A DNA stretch of 64,000 nt from an uncultured Dokdonia sp. (GTDB lineage: Bacteria; Bacteroidota; Bacteroidia; Flavobacteriales; Flavobacteriaceae): positions 124,001-188,000 of the forward strand of contig NZ_CANLNH010000009.1 in the NCBI RefSeq assembly GCF_947492535.1. Reading direction: 5' to 3'. Shown piece by piece: positions 49,639-58,390 of the stretch. Made by a program: the position numbers and the translations under genes. Each line of letters opens with the position of its first letter. The stretch's first letter is position 1. The notes beneath the pieces were generated by a model, which had not been told where the DNA came from, searched no databases, and was given only the letters and a program-made list of their open reading frames with translations.

Positions 49639-52191
49639 CTATTTAATCATAAATCGTCCAGTATAGGTGTGTTGTTGATCGTCTGTAATTCTATAGACAT
49701 ACATCCCCGTAACCAGTTGTGGTGCACTATACGAGATAGCTTGGTTACTTGAATGGGGTTGTATATCCTTTTGATCTACTAGGCTCCCCAACATATCATA
49801 TACTTCTATTTTTATGTTGCTCGCCATTTGTGGTAATTGTATTGTTGTACTACTTGTAAAAGGGTTTGGATAATTCCTTAAGGTTGTACTTTCTGTTTCA
49901 AAGGCATCTACTGCCAATACAGATTCATTTGAAAAACGAAGCTGCTGGATATCCATTTCTTTTGTTTCTAAGCTGCCACTTTCTGAAACCATTGTAAAGA
50001 CAATAGTAACTACATCCGTAAGATCTGCTGCTTCTACAGGCACCATAAACTCTTGTAATTCATCTGTCAATGTAATCGTTTGCTTGTATTGATCTTCCCA
50101 GGCATCTATACTCTGTTTTACAAATGTGATTTCTAAATCTCCTGTTCCTCTTGCTTCTAATGTAAAGCTCGTATACTCAGATACATCTACGGCTTGGAAT
50201 CGAGGCGTTAATGCTCTGTATGTAGCTACATAAGAACTCGTAGTTGCTTCTACATGTACATTTCGTTCTATTGGAAATAGATCTATATCAAAGGTTTCTG
50301 TATTTGGGTTCACGATATAGTCTTGTACTGTCGTTCCTTCTTGGCTATCATCTATTCCCCAAGGCCCATCTGACATAAACAAATCATCAGGTGTAGCAAT
50401 CCCATCTCCTATTCTAAATCCAATATCAAATAAATTTCCAGTTTCTATAGTCACATTTGTAATATAATCTCCTTGTAAATCGATCGTAGATGCCATCGTA
50501 ACTACTTCACTAGTTTCTGTAGTGCGAATACCTGCATCAAATGCAATTTCTTCTGTTTGATTGGTATTGATGATCTCTAGATCTAATCCCCCGTTTACAT
50601 AGGCTCCTTTTCGTACGAATACCGTAGGTGGCGTTGAATTATCATACTCAGTAATTGGTTTTTCAATGTTAAGTAAGTTTAATACTTCGGTTCCTAATAG
50701 ATATAAATCATCTATAGAGTTTGACCAGATTTGAAAATTATAATACGTGACATCTTCTTCATACTGATCTAAGTTCCAATGACTCTCTACGGCAAACTCA
50801 GTATCTCCTGTAATAGCTTTCGCCGAAAGGCTTAACACAAATTCTACAGTACCATCAGGATTTTTGATCAATGATTTTATAAAAGGCTGCTCATTAATAT
50901 CGATGGTAGACACAGAAATCAATTCTCCGCCTAATAAACGATCACATATATATTTGGTGTGCTCATACACGCCATCTTCTGTTTTAAGCGCTAGAATAGA
51001 CGCCACTGATATGTCTTCTTTGATGTAGTCTACCGCATATACTTCGGTGGCATTGGTAATTGTAATTAAATCTTCTGGAGTGGATGCTACAACATACGAT
51101 TCATCAATTATTTCTAGTGGAATAAAATCTTCTAATTGTATTGATGCATCTGCGTTACGATGTGCGTAATTTGAAGTTTTCTCGACACGCGCTGCTGTTT
51201 CTTTATTAAATGTATAATTTGTTTTAGCTCGGTTATAACTACGTTGGTTAATCACATCAGAAAGTCTATTATTACTTTCTAAGCCTCCATTATTTGCACT
51301 AGAACTAGGTGCTTCTATAACTTCACAATACCCATATCCAGAACATGAAGGATCTTCACAATCTATCAATCCATCTCCATCATCATCTATTCCGTTATCG
51401 CAGATTTCTTGCAGAACAGGTGCTGTGCAACAACGAGCTCCATCATTACTCGAGCTTGAAGGTCCAAAAGCAAATAAGTTTGAATCTATCTCAATATTAC
51501 CATCCAAATTTTGTACGCTATGAATTACATAGATTGCCCCTGTCTGGTTTGCAGAGACATAAAAACGTCCTGAAGTATCAAAATAAACAGCTCCATAGGT
51601 ATAATCTAAGCCTGATAAAATAGGTACTTCTCCAAGTGATTGTACCGCCCCATTTGAAGGATCTATTCGATACAAAATATTAGTATTTCTTTCTACGGCA
51701 TATAAAAGCCCATCTACTGCATTAAATGCCCAATCATGAATACTAATTCCTTGCGATAATGATTCTGTAGCTATATATTTTCCATAATTTTCAGATTCTG
51801 GATGTACATCTATTTTATAATAGGTTGTACCTCCGGATTTAAGATAATACACGCCATCTAAACTAATATCTCCAATGTATCTATTACTCGTTGGTAATTC
51901 TGGCACATAAAAAGTAGTCGTTGTAAAGTTCTTTCCTATACGTACAATGGTTTTTGAAGGAGTGCTTAATGACCCCCATATAAAACCATCTGTTCCATTA
52001 TGTGCTGTAGCATTTATATTTCCTTCGGTTACGTTTTCTGCTGCCAAGTATGAGTTTCCAGAAGCCAAATCAATCGCATACACATCATTATACTGAAATA
52101 AATAAGCATTGTAATCACAATTAAAAGGAATGTCTTGAGCTTGTGAGGTTAGCGTTATAAATGTTAATACCAGTAGTAATAATCTTTTCAT
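49639..52191 (-). CDS. T9SS-secreted multidomain protein
   Basis: 850 residues. Signal peptide MKRLLLLVLTFITLTSQAQ. Residues about 20-260 are repeated strands typical of a beta-propeller (YAIDLASGNSYLAAEN, DWAFNAVDGLLYAVERNTNI, AVYFDTSGRFYVSANQTGAI), like the DUF6923 domain. A calcium-type motif DNGIDDDGDGLIDCEDPSC follows. The middle contains a concanavalin/CBM-like stretch. The end LRNYPNPFTSSTTIQLPQ ... GMYVYRITDDQQHTYTGRFM IK is a type A T9SS C-terminal sorting domain, so the protein is secreted or surface-attached by the gliding/secretion machinery. Substrate unknown. It stands alone. Confidence 0.87.
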   Translation of the reverse strand: MKRLLLLVLTFITLTSQAQDIPFNCDYNAYLFQYNDVYAIDLASGNSYLAAENVTEGNINATAHNGTDGFIWGSLSTPSKTIVRIGKNFTTTTFYVPELPTSNRYIGDISLDGVYYLKSGGTTYYKIDVHPESENYGKYIATESLSQGISIHDWAFNAVDGLLYAVERNTNILYRIDPSNGAVQSLGEVPILSGLDYTYGAVYFDTSGRFYVSANQTGAIYVIHSVQNLDGNIEIDSNLFAFGPSSSSNDGARCCTAPVLQEICDNGIDDDGDGLIDCEDPSCSGYGYCEVIEAPSSSANNGGLESNNRLSDVINQRSYNRAKTNYTFNKETAARVEKTSNYAHRNADASIQLEDFIPLEIIDESYVVASTPEDLITITNATEVYAVDYIKEDISVASILALKTEDGVYEHTKYICDRLLGGELISVSTIDINEQPFIKSLIKNPDGTVEFVLSLSAKAITGDTEFAVESHWNLDQYEEDVTYYNFQIWSNSIDDLYLLGTEVLNLLNIEKPITEYDNSTPPTVFVRKGAYVNGGLDLEIINTNQTEEIAFDAGIRTTETSEVVTMASTIDLQGDYITNVTIETGNLFDIGFRIGDGIATPDDLFMSDGPWGIDDSQEGTTVQDYIVNPNTETFDIDLFPIERNVHVEATTSSYVATYRALTPRFQAVDVSEYTSFTLEARGTGDLEITFVKQSIDAWEDQYKQTITLTDELQEFMVPVEAADLTDVVTIVFTMVSESGSLETKEMDIQQLRFSNESVLAVDAFETESTTLRNYPNPFTSSTTIQLPQMASNIKIEVYDMLGSLVDQKDIQPHSSNQAISYSAPQLVTGMYVYRITDDQQHTYTGRFMIK

Positions 52192-52240
52192 GGCCTGGGT
52201 CTTTTTGTTTTATAAGAACAAATGTAGACCGAAGAGCCTC

Positions 52241-52654
52241 CCTATTTTATAAAATTCGTTAGGTCATCAGGAACTATAGACGAGTGGTATTTTAGACTCG
52301 TTAAATGGTTTAGACTATTATTTTAACTTCACTTTTTCTATGCAAAGAATCAATTAGTACTTTTTGTTTAATTCTAATTAAATTTCAATTTATTCATTGA
52401 CAATAGACAAAGTTGTTCATTTTCTTTGCTTGTCCAAAGAAAACGGAACCAAAAGAAAAGACACTTTTTCTTAGGTATTTTTTCGCTTAAAGCGAAAAAC
52501 CATAAAGAGTTTTCTAAATTTTTTCCAAGGCTTCAAAAATTTTCAACGAAAACACTTTACTATACTGGAGAAAAAGAAAAAAACAACTTAATTTCAACAA
52601 ATAATCTATGTTCTATTTTCCATGAGTGAAGGAATCAATATTCTTATATAAAAA
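52241..52654. other. Intergenic region with dispersed-repeat-like sequence
   Basis: Contains CTTTGCTTGTCCAAAGAAAA and ACCAAAAGAAAAGACACTTT, which I recall as parts of an element scattered in Bacteroidota genomes, and an inverted repeat TTTTTCGCTT-A-AAGCGAAAAA at about 52479-52499. A frame at 52426-52629 is open but is very Lys/Phe-rich and looks non-coding. I see no real gene here. Confidence 0.5.
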
Positions 52655-53545
52655 CTATAGATACTTTAAAATACCCTCTGCAAATTCTTCGGCAGAAACG
52701 GGTTGATTACGTACCCAAAGCTCGGGTTCTATGATTTCAAGCTCACCTAAAAGAATGGTTCCTTCTGTATCCCAAATAATATCTGCTCGACCATAGGCAG
52801 GCATAGGATCACAAGCATTAAACACATTTTCTGCAAAAGCAATTTCCTCAGGAGTTGGTGTATAATCATATACCGTACCTCCAAAATCGTCTTGCACTCG
52901 ATAATCACCTGCTTTGGCTTTTTTAAGAATGGCATGTGTATATTTCCCATTAAATACCATAAGAGACGCTTCCCCGAAACTCGTAATTGTTTCTTGGAAC
53001 GGTTGTATCAACATATCCCGCTCACTTACCAGTTTTTTAAATAAGTCTTCAAACGAAGTTCTTTCTTCTTGACATACTTTATGTGTATGAAATGCACCTC
53101 CAGCAATTGCTGGTTTTATCACAACATCTGTCCATCCTTTTTCAGCACATACACTATCTATAGAGCGATACGCATCCGTATCTACATAAGCTGTAGGAAC
53201 AATCGCAATTCCTTTTTTTTCTAAACCTGCTAAGTAATGTTTATCGATATTCCAATCGATAAGGGATTTTGGATTGATTAATTGTGTTTGTGTTTTTACC
53301 TTTTCAATCCATATAGAGAATTCATCATATCGCTCAAAATAATCCCATATCGTTCTAAAAACAACTGCTTTTGTTTGTGACCAATCGTAATTAGGATCAT
53401 CCCAATAGGTGCAATCTACTTTTACCCCTCGTTTTTCTAGAGCTGCTTGCAAAAGTTTTCGTTCCTGTAAAATATTAGAAATATAAGGCGTCACCTCTTT
53501 GGGTTGAAAATAGGTTTTGCAAGTAAGGAGTGTAATATCTGTCAT
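52655..53545 (-). CDS. ATP-grasp domain protein
   Basis: 296 residues. The ATP-grasp signs are the glycine-rich VVIKPAIAGGAFHTHKV, LIQPFQETITSFGEASLMVF, and the metal-binding AYGRADIIWDT ... LLGELEIIEPELW. The opening has VFRTIWDYFERYDEF, seen in a family of glutathione-synthetase-like proteins of unknown substrate (near DcsG-type enzymes). It would ligate an amine or thiol to a carboxylate using ATP. An array of seven TGGGTTAA units begins 16 bp upstream of its ATG, an odd place for a tandem repeat. Link to the hydroxyproline genes upstream is unclear. Confidence 0.82.
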   Translation of the reverse strand: MTDITLLTCKTYFQPKEVTPYISNILQERKLLQAALEKRGVKVDCTYWDDPNYDWSQTKAVVFRTIWDYFERYDEFSIWIEKVKTQTQLINPKSLIDWNIDKHYLAGLEKKGIAIVPTAYVDTDAYRSIDSVCAEKGWTDVVIKPAIAGGAFHTHKVCQEERTSFEDLFKKLVSERDMLIQPFQETITSFGEASLMVFNGKYTHAILKKAKAGDYRVQDDFGGTVYDYTPTPEEIAFAENVFNACDPMPAYGRADIIWDTEGTILLGELEIIEPELWVRNQPVSAEEFAEGILKYL

Positions 53546-53560
53546 TGTTTAATGAAATAA

Positions 53561-53619
53561 TGGGTTAATGGGTTAATGGGTTAATGGGTTAATGGGTTAA
53601 TGGGTTAATGGGTTAATGG
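53561..53619. repeat. 8-bp tandem repeat, TGGGTTAA x7
   Basis: Seven perfect units (53561-53616) plus TGG. It begins 16 bp upstream of the ATP-grasp start codon (minus strand), in the leader or promoter. Confidence 0.95.
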
Positions 53620-53830
53620 AAGAAATAAAATAAATTGTTACATAATTAATTATATTTCAAAATTTATTCACAGCATTATTTTTTTATCGCTCTACATTCG
53701 TCGTTCGTCGTTCGTAATTCTGTACTCGGTAATTTCGATACATTTCGACAAGCTCAATGCAACGCAATTTTAAAATTCACGTTGTTTCGTTTTAAAATCA
53801 CTCAATCACCTTATAGTATTCATTATTATA
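53620..53830. repeat. Duplicated intergenic block, copy 1
   Basis: After the 8-bp array comes GAAATAAAATAAAT, ATTCACAGCATTATTTTTT, CTACATTCGTCGTTCG, ATTTCGATACATTTCGACAA and CACTCAATCACCTTAT. All recur in the same order after the second array at 55107. There is no gene in it. Confidence 0.9.
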
Positions 53831-53853
53831 TTATATCATTATCTCATTGGAGA

Positions 53854-55098
53854 TTAAAACTTCCTATCTGGATGAAACAATGACATATCCATACTGGGTT
53901 GTATCTCATCAATAACTTCTTGCACTAGCTTCCCTGTAGAAGGCCCTAAACTCCATCCCATCATTGCATGTCCTGTTGCAATCGTTAGGTTTTTACATTT
54001 TGCACTTTTCCCGATATAAGGCATTCCGTCTGGAGATACGGGGCGCAAGCCAGAAGCCGCTTGTGATTTTTCTATTTTAGAAATTTTTACTTCTGGGAAG
54101 TACTGCGTTACTCCTTCTGCAATAGCTTCTACTCTTGTTGTATTAATTGTTTGATTAATTCCTGCTATTTCCATCGTTCCTGCAAAACGTGTAAATCCGT
54201 TCATTGGGGTGATGGCTACTTTCCGTTCAGCGAGTATAGATGGATAAGTAATTCCTGTGGGCGTTGTGGTTTGTATACGATATCCTTTTCCTGCTTGTAA
54301 TAAAAGATTCAAATTCAGCTTTCGCGAAAGCGTACTTGTCCATGATCCCGCGGCGAGTACATACTCATCTGCTTTGAGCTGTTCTTTATCGGTTTGCACA
54401 TGCGATATTGTTCCATTTTGAACACCAATATCCGTTACTTTCTCTTCTTTCCGAATCGTAACGCCAGATTTGATTAAGTATGCTTTTAAATCTTCCATAA
54501 ACTCATCGGGAGTCGTATGGTGATCACATTCAAAATAGGTCGCTCCTACAATATTTAATTGTGCATCAGGCATCATTTGTTGTACTTCTTGTGATGTAAC
54601 CGTCCGAGCAACTAATCCTTCTTTCAAGGCATAATCTACCAAATGACTTTCTTCTTCCAGAATATGTTCTGATTGGCAGAGCATAAACAATCCTTTTTTC
54701 TCCAGTTGAAAATCAAACTTTTCTTCTTGTTTTATTTGATCGTATAAATCACGTCCCATAACGGCAATTTCTCGCATGGCTGGCACCGCACGTTGTACAT
54801 GTTTTGAGGTACAGGACTTATTAAAGGCCCACGTCCATTTTATCAAATCTGAATTTAAACGAGGTTTAATATATAGAGGGCTTTTTTTATCCAGCATCCA
54901 TTTTAACCCTTGTTTCATAACGCCAGGTGCCGATAACGGAATCAAGTGACTAGGCGCTAAATAGCCTGCATTTACATATGAGGCACCACCTTGCATTTTA
55001 GATTGGTCTATCACTGTTACCTGATGCCCTGATTTATGTAAGAAATACGCACAAGATAATCCTATAATTCCGCCGCCGATGATGATACAATGTTTCAC
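53854..55098 (-). CDS. D-amino-acid dehydrogenase-like enzyme, probable D-hydroxyproline dehydrogenase
   Basis: 414 residues, starting with GTG (MKHCIIIGGGIIGLSCAYFL), a Rossmann FAD-binding site GGGIIG. Later SQAASGLRPVSPDGMPYIGK and GHAMMGWSLGPSTGKLVQEV are typical of the DadA/DAO family. In clusters with a 4-hydroxyproline epimerase such an enzyme oxidises cis-4-hydroxy-D-proline to pyrroline-4-hydroxy-2-carboxylate. A palindrome copy is read here as LSRK. Ten 8-bp repeat units (two degenerate, eight perfect) begin 9 bp upstream of the GTG. Neighbouring pathway genes make the assignment strong, although substrate is inferred from context. Confidence 0.88.
   Translation of the reverse strand: MKHCIIIGGGIIGLSCAYFLHKSGHQVTVIDQSKMQGGASYVNAGYLAPSHLIPLSAPGVMKQGLKWMLDKKSPLYIKPRLNSDLIKWTWAFNKSCTSKHVQRAVPAMREIAVMGRDLYDQIKQEEKFDFQLEKKGLFMLCQSEHILEEESHLVDYALKEGLVARTVTSQEVQQMMPDAQLNIVGATYFECDHHTTPDEFMEDLKAYLIKSGVTIRKEEKVTDIGVQNGTISHVQTDKEQLKADEYVLAAGSWTSTLSRKLNLNLLLQAGKGYRIQTTTPTGITYPSILAERKVAITPMNGFTRFAGTMEIAGINQTINTTRVEAIAEGVTQYFPEVKISKIEKSQAASGLRPVSPDGMPYIGKSAKCKNLTIATGHAMMGWSLGPSTGKLVQEVIDEIQPSMDMSLFHPDRKF
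54318..54331. repeat. Dispersed palindrome copy (inside D-hydroxyproline dehydrogenase gene)
   Basis: GCTTTCGCGAAAGC, read in the third frame as LSRKL. Confidence 0.9.
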
Positions 55099-55106
55099 TT
55101 TTGCAA

Positions 55107-55186
55107 TGATTTAATGATTTAATGGGTTAATGGGTTAATGGGTTAATGGGTTAATGGGTTAATGGGTTAATGGGTTAATGGGTTAA
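55107..55186. repeat. 8-bp tandem repeat, TGATTTAA x2 then TGGGTTAA x8
   Basis: Two TGATTTAA units followed by eight perfect TGGGTTAA units. It begins 9 bp upstream of the GTG start of the dehydrogenase gene, same side and orientation as the array at 53561. Confidence 0.95.
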
Positions 55187-55393
55187 TGAAAGAAATAAAA
55201 TAAATCGTTATACAGTTATTTATATTCCAAAAAATTATTCACAGCATTATTTTTTCATCTCTACATTCGTCGTTCGTAATTCTGTACTCGGTGGTTTCGA
55301 TACATTTCGACAAGCTCAATGCAGCGCAAGTTTTAAACTTCACGCTATTTCGTTTTAAAACCACTCAATCACCTTATGTTATTCATCACTTCA
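55187..55393. repeat. Duplicated intergenic block, copy 2
   Basis: Same order of segments as 53620-53830 with about 10-15 percent differences and small gaps; TTTCGATACATTTCGACAAG and CACTCAATCACCTTAT are exact. Lies between the epimerase gene and the dehydrogenase gene. Confidence 0.9.
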
Positions 55394-56398
55394 TCATATC
55401 ACCGAAAACCCAAACGCATACGGATCATCTTCATCTATCGTAATCGTGTTTTGTCCATACACACGCGCCCAACCTTGAATACTTGGAATGATCGCTTTAT
55501 GAGTTCCAATAGTTACTTCTTTTTCTACACGACCTACAAATGTAGATCCTATAAAACTTTCATGGATATAGGCTTCATTTATTCCTAATTTTCCTTTGGC
55601 ATGTAATTGCGCCAATCGTGCCGATGTCCCTGTTCCGCAAGGGCTACGGTCAATAGCTTTATCTCCATAAAAAACAGCGTTTCTTCCTGAAGATTTAGGA
55701 TCTATAGGGTCACCTGTCCAGAGCAAATGTGTGACATCACGAATGGTCTCATTTTCTGGATGAATAAATTGATCTGGATAGTTCTCTTTAATACGTTCTC
55801 TCACTACTTGACTATACTGTATAATCTGACTGGCTGTAAAATTATGTACTCCCGAGAAGTTTTTTTGCGGATCTACAATGGCATAATAGTTTCCACCGTA
55901 GGCCACATCAAAGGTGATTTCACCTAGGTCTGGGCAATCAACCGTTAAGTTTTCGGCAGCAAGGTAAGAAGCAACATTCGTTAGTTTTACCCAATCTACT
56001 TTCTCTCCTGTTTGTTGATACTCTATTTCTACCAATCCAGCTGGCGCTTCCATACGGACTTTACCAGGTGTTTTGGGTTGGATCAATCCTTCTTCGATAG
56101 CAATAGTCATGGTGCCAATAGTACCATGTCCACACATCGGTAAACACCCTGAGGTTTCAATAAATAATACACCTACATCATTTTTTGGATCATGTGGTGG
56201 ATATAAGATACTTCCACTCATCATATCATGACCTCGAGGTTCAAACATTAATCCTCTACGGATCCAATCATATTCATTAATAAAATGCTGGCGTTTTTCA
56301 CTCATAGAATTCCCTATAAGTTCTGGACCACCTTCTTTTACTAGTCGGACAGGGTTACCACAGGTGTGTGCGTCTATACAAGTGAATTTATGTGTCAT
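55394..56398 (-). CDS. 4-hydroxyproline 2-epimerase
   Basis: 334 residues from MTHKFTCIDAHTCGNPVRLV (a Met three codons upstream is also possible). It is a proline-racemase-family protein with both active-site Cys: the first in GCLPMCGHGTIGTMT and the second in DRSPCGTGTSARLAQLHAKG. Having both Cys fits an epimerase rather than the Cys/Thr dehydratase type. It turns trans-4-hydroxy-L-proline into cis-4-hydroxy-D-proline, the first step of catabolism. Enzymes for each following step are within 6 kb on the same strand. Confidence 0.93.
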   Translation of the reverse strand: MTHKFTCIDAHTCGNPVRLVKEGGPELIGNSMSEKRQHFINEYDWIRRGLMFEPRGHDMMSGSILYPPHDPKNDVGVLFIETSGCLPMCGHGTIGTMTIAIEEGLIQPKTPGKVRMEAPAGLVEIEYQQTGEKVDWVKLTNVASYLAAENLTVDCPDLGEITFDVAYGGNYYAIVDPQKNFSGVHNFTASQIIQYSQVVRERIKENYPDQFIHPENETIRDVTHLLWTGDPIDPKSSGRNAVFYGDKAIDRSPCGTGTSARLAQLHAKGKLGINEAYIHESFIGSTFVGRVEKEVTIGTHKAIIPSIQGWARVYGQNTITIDEDDPYAFGFSVI

Positions 56399-56399
56399 A

Positions 56400-56581
56400 T
56401 ATAACATACGAAATTAGAAATACGAACGACGAATCTTAATTGTTCATACTTTTTCTTTACTCTATTCTCTATTACTTTTTTAATTCCAATCGGTAATTTC
56501 GATACAATTTGCTTACAGCAAATCACTCAATCACCCTTAGTCTATTTTAGAATCTTTGATCTCCTCTTATTTTTCGTTTTT
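56400..56581. repeat. Degenerate third copy of the intergenic block
   Basis: CGGTAATTTCGATACAATTT and ATCACTCAATCACC (about 56490-56534) match the blocks at 53620 and 55187, without the 8-bp array. No gene is seen. Confidence 0.6.
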
Positions 56582-58297
56582 CTAATTTCCATTTTCTTTG
56601 ATAATCCAATCTCTCACTCGCTTCTCCAAAATCTCCAAAGTCACGGTTCCTTGACCTAGAATCACTTCGTGAAACTCACGAATATCAAATGCAGTTCCTA
56701 AAGCTGCTTCTGCCTCAGTGCGGAGTTCGCGTATTTTGATCTCCCCTATTTTATAGGATAATGCTTGTCCTGGCCATGAGATATAGCGATCGGTTTCTGT
56801 ATTGATTTCATGTATGGATAATGCGGTATTTTCAGACATATAGGTAACGACTTGATCACGTGTCCATCCTTTGGCGTGAATTCCTGTATCTACTACGAGT
56901 CTACAGGCTCGCCACATCTCATACGTAAGTTTTCCAAAACGCTCATACGGCGTTGTATACATACCCATTTCTTCAGCGAGAAATTCGCAGTATAATCCCC
57001 ATCCTTCGCCAAAAGCAGAGAGGTACATATTTTTACGAAACTGCGGAATATCATCTCCTAATTCTTGATTTAAACTTCCCTGTAAATGATGTCCAGGTAC
57101 TGCTTCATGGACTGTTAGAGAAGGTAATACATACAAAGGTCTACTAGGAAGGTCATAGGTATTTACCCAATAATACCCTGGATCTGTACTTCCTTTGGCA
57201 CTTCCTACATAACGTCCTGTCGTATACTTAGGCGCAATCGCATCAGGTACGGGAGCCACTCCGTATGGTTTTCGCGGAAGCGTTTTAAAAAATCGAGGCA
57301 ATTGTGCATCGGCTCGCTTTGCCATATCTCGTGCAATCATTAAAATCTCTTGAGGTGTCTTCGCATAAAACTGCTCATCGGTACGGAGAAATTCTAGAAA
57401 TGCTGCAAACGATCCTTTAAAATCTACCTCAGCAATGATCTTTTCCATTTCAGCTTTAATACGTGCCACTTCTTTGAGTCCTGTTTGATGAATCTGATCT
57501 GCTGTGAGGTCTAAGGTTGTGTAATAGTTGATTCTATTTTGGTAATAATCCCTGCCATTTGGAGTTTCTGAAACACCAATCGCTTTTCGTGTTTTAGGAA
57601 GGTATTCGTTTTCAAAAAAGGCCTTGACACGCTTAAACGAAGGAATCACTTTCTTTTCTATAGCTATTTTTGCAGCAGCAAGCACAGAATCTTTTTGGGT
57701 ATCTGTAAGCGAACTTGGTAAATTCTTAAAAGGCCCATAATAAAAACTGTCTTGGTAATCAGTTACAATTTGAGAATCATAGGTACTCTCATACCCATTA
57801 AAAATTACTCTAGGTTGAGAAACACCTTTCTCCAATCCTTCTCGTAACAACGGAATATATTGATCTACTACATCTGGAAGAGCATTGAGTTTATTGAGAT
57901 ACGATTTTGCTTGTTTATAATTGGTAATAGGTCGTACCATATAATTCCAACTACTATGAAATCCCGAATCTGACAGCAACGGATTTAAATAGCGTTCATA
58001 GGTATAATAATCTACGGTTTCTTGTAATTTAAAACGAAGTAATGCTAGTGAGATGGCTTCGGTTTCAGAAAGGGTATTTTCAGAAATGGCTGCGAGTTTG
58101 GTTATTTGCGCTTTCGCGAAAGCGGACTCCTCTTTAAAATATTCTTTAGAGAATAATCCCATAGGATAGTCTTTCCCTTCATATCCTTTGTGACTTTGTA
58201 CTTCTTCAATAATGGTATGAAGGTTTTCTGATGGGGATTGTGCGAATGTCATTGCACTACAACTGATGGCCAGTAATACACTTACTATCTTATTCAT
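56582..58297 (-). CDS. DUF885 family peptidase-like protein
   Basis: 571 residues. Signal peptide [20 protein letters not shown], so it is exported. The zinc-type motif HEAVPGHHLQGSL (HExxxHH-like) and downstream FGEGWGLYCEFLAEEMGMY are the family hallmark and resemble metallopeptidases of the gluzincin type. A carboxypeptidase or dipeptidase role is likely. Lying inside a hydroxyproline cluster it could release hydroxyproline from peptides, for instance from collagen or cell-wall glycoproteins; this is inference. A palindrome copy is read as SAFAKAQ. Confidence 0.88.
   Translation of the reverse strand: MNKIVSVLLAISCSAMTFAQSPSENLHTIIEEVQSHKGYEGKDYPMGLFSKEYFKEESAFAKAQITKLAAISENTLSETEAISLALLRFKLQETVDYYTYERYLNPLLSDSGFHSSWNYMVRPITNYKQAKSYLNKLNALPDVVDQYIPLLREGLEKGVSQPRVIFNGYESTYDSQIVTDYQDSFYYGPFKNLPSSLTDTQKDSVLAAAKIAIEKKVIPSFKRVKAFFENEYLPKTRKAIGVSETPNGRDYYQNRINYYTTLDLTADQIHQTGLKEVARIKAEMEKIIAEVDFKGSFAAFLEFLRTDEQFYAKTPQEILMIARDMAKRADAQLPRFFKTLPRKPYGVAPVPDAIAPKYTTGRYVGSAKGSTDPGYYWVNTYDLPSRPLYVLPSLTVHEAVPGHHLQGSLNQELGDDIPQFRKNMYLSAFGEGWGLYCEFLAEEMGMYTTPYERFGKLTYEMWRACRLVVDTGIHAKGWTRDQVVTYMSENTALSIHEINTETDRYISWPGQALSYKIGEIKIRELRTEAEAALGTAFDIREFHEVILGQGTVTLEILEKRVRDWIIKENGN
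58109..58124. repeat. Dispersed palindrome copy (inside DUF885 gene)
   Basis: CGCTTTCGCGAAAGCG, read as AFAKA. Confidence 0.9.
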
Positions 58298-58390
58298 ATT
58301 ATATGTCTTTTAAACACCTCCCTCGATCCCTTACTTCAACAAGTTCAGCACAACGCCTTTCTAGGAGGAAAGTCTGCATCTGATGATTAT

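Noticed and set aside
52426..52629. Plus-strand frame of 67 codons rich in Lys and Phe
   Set aside because: It coincides with dispersed-repeat-like sequence and an inverted repeat; no start context or conserved features.
53561..55186. Tandem 8-bp arrays considered as CRISPR or origin iterons
   Set aside because: There are no unique spacers, no cas genes and no replication gene nearby; the placement ahead of start codons fits a variable-number tandem repeat.
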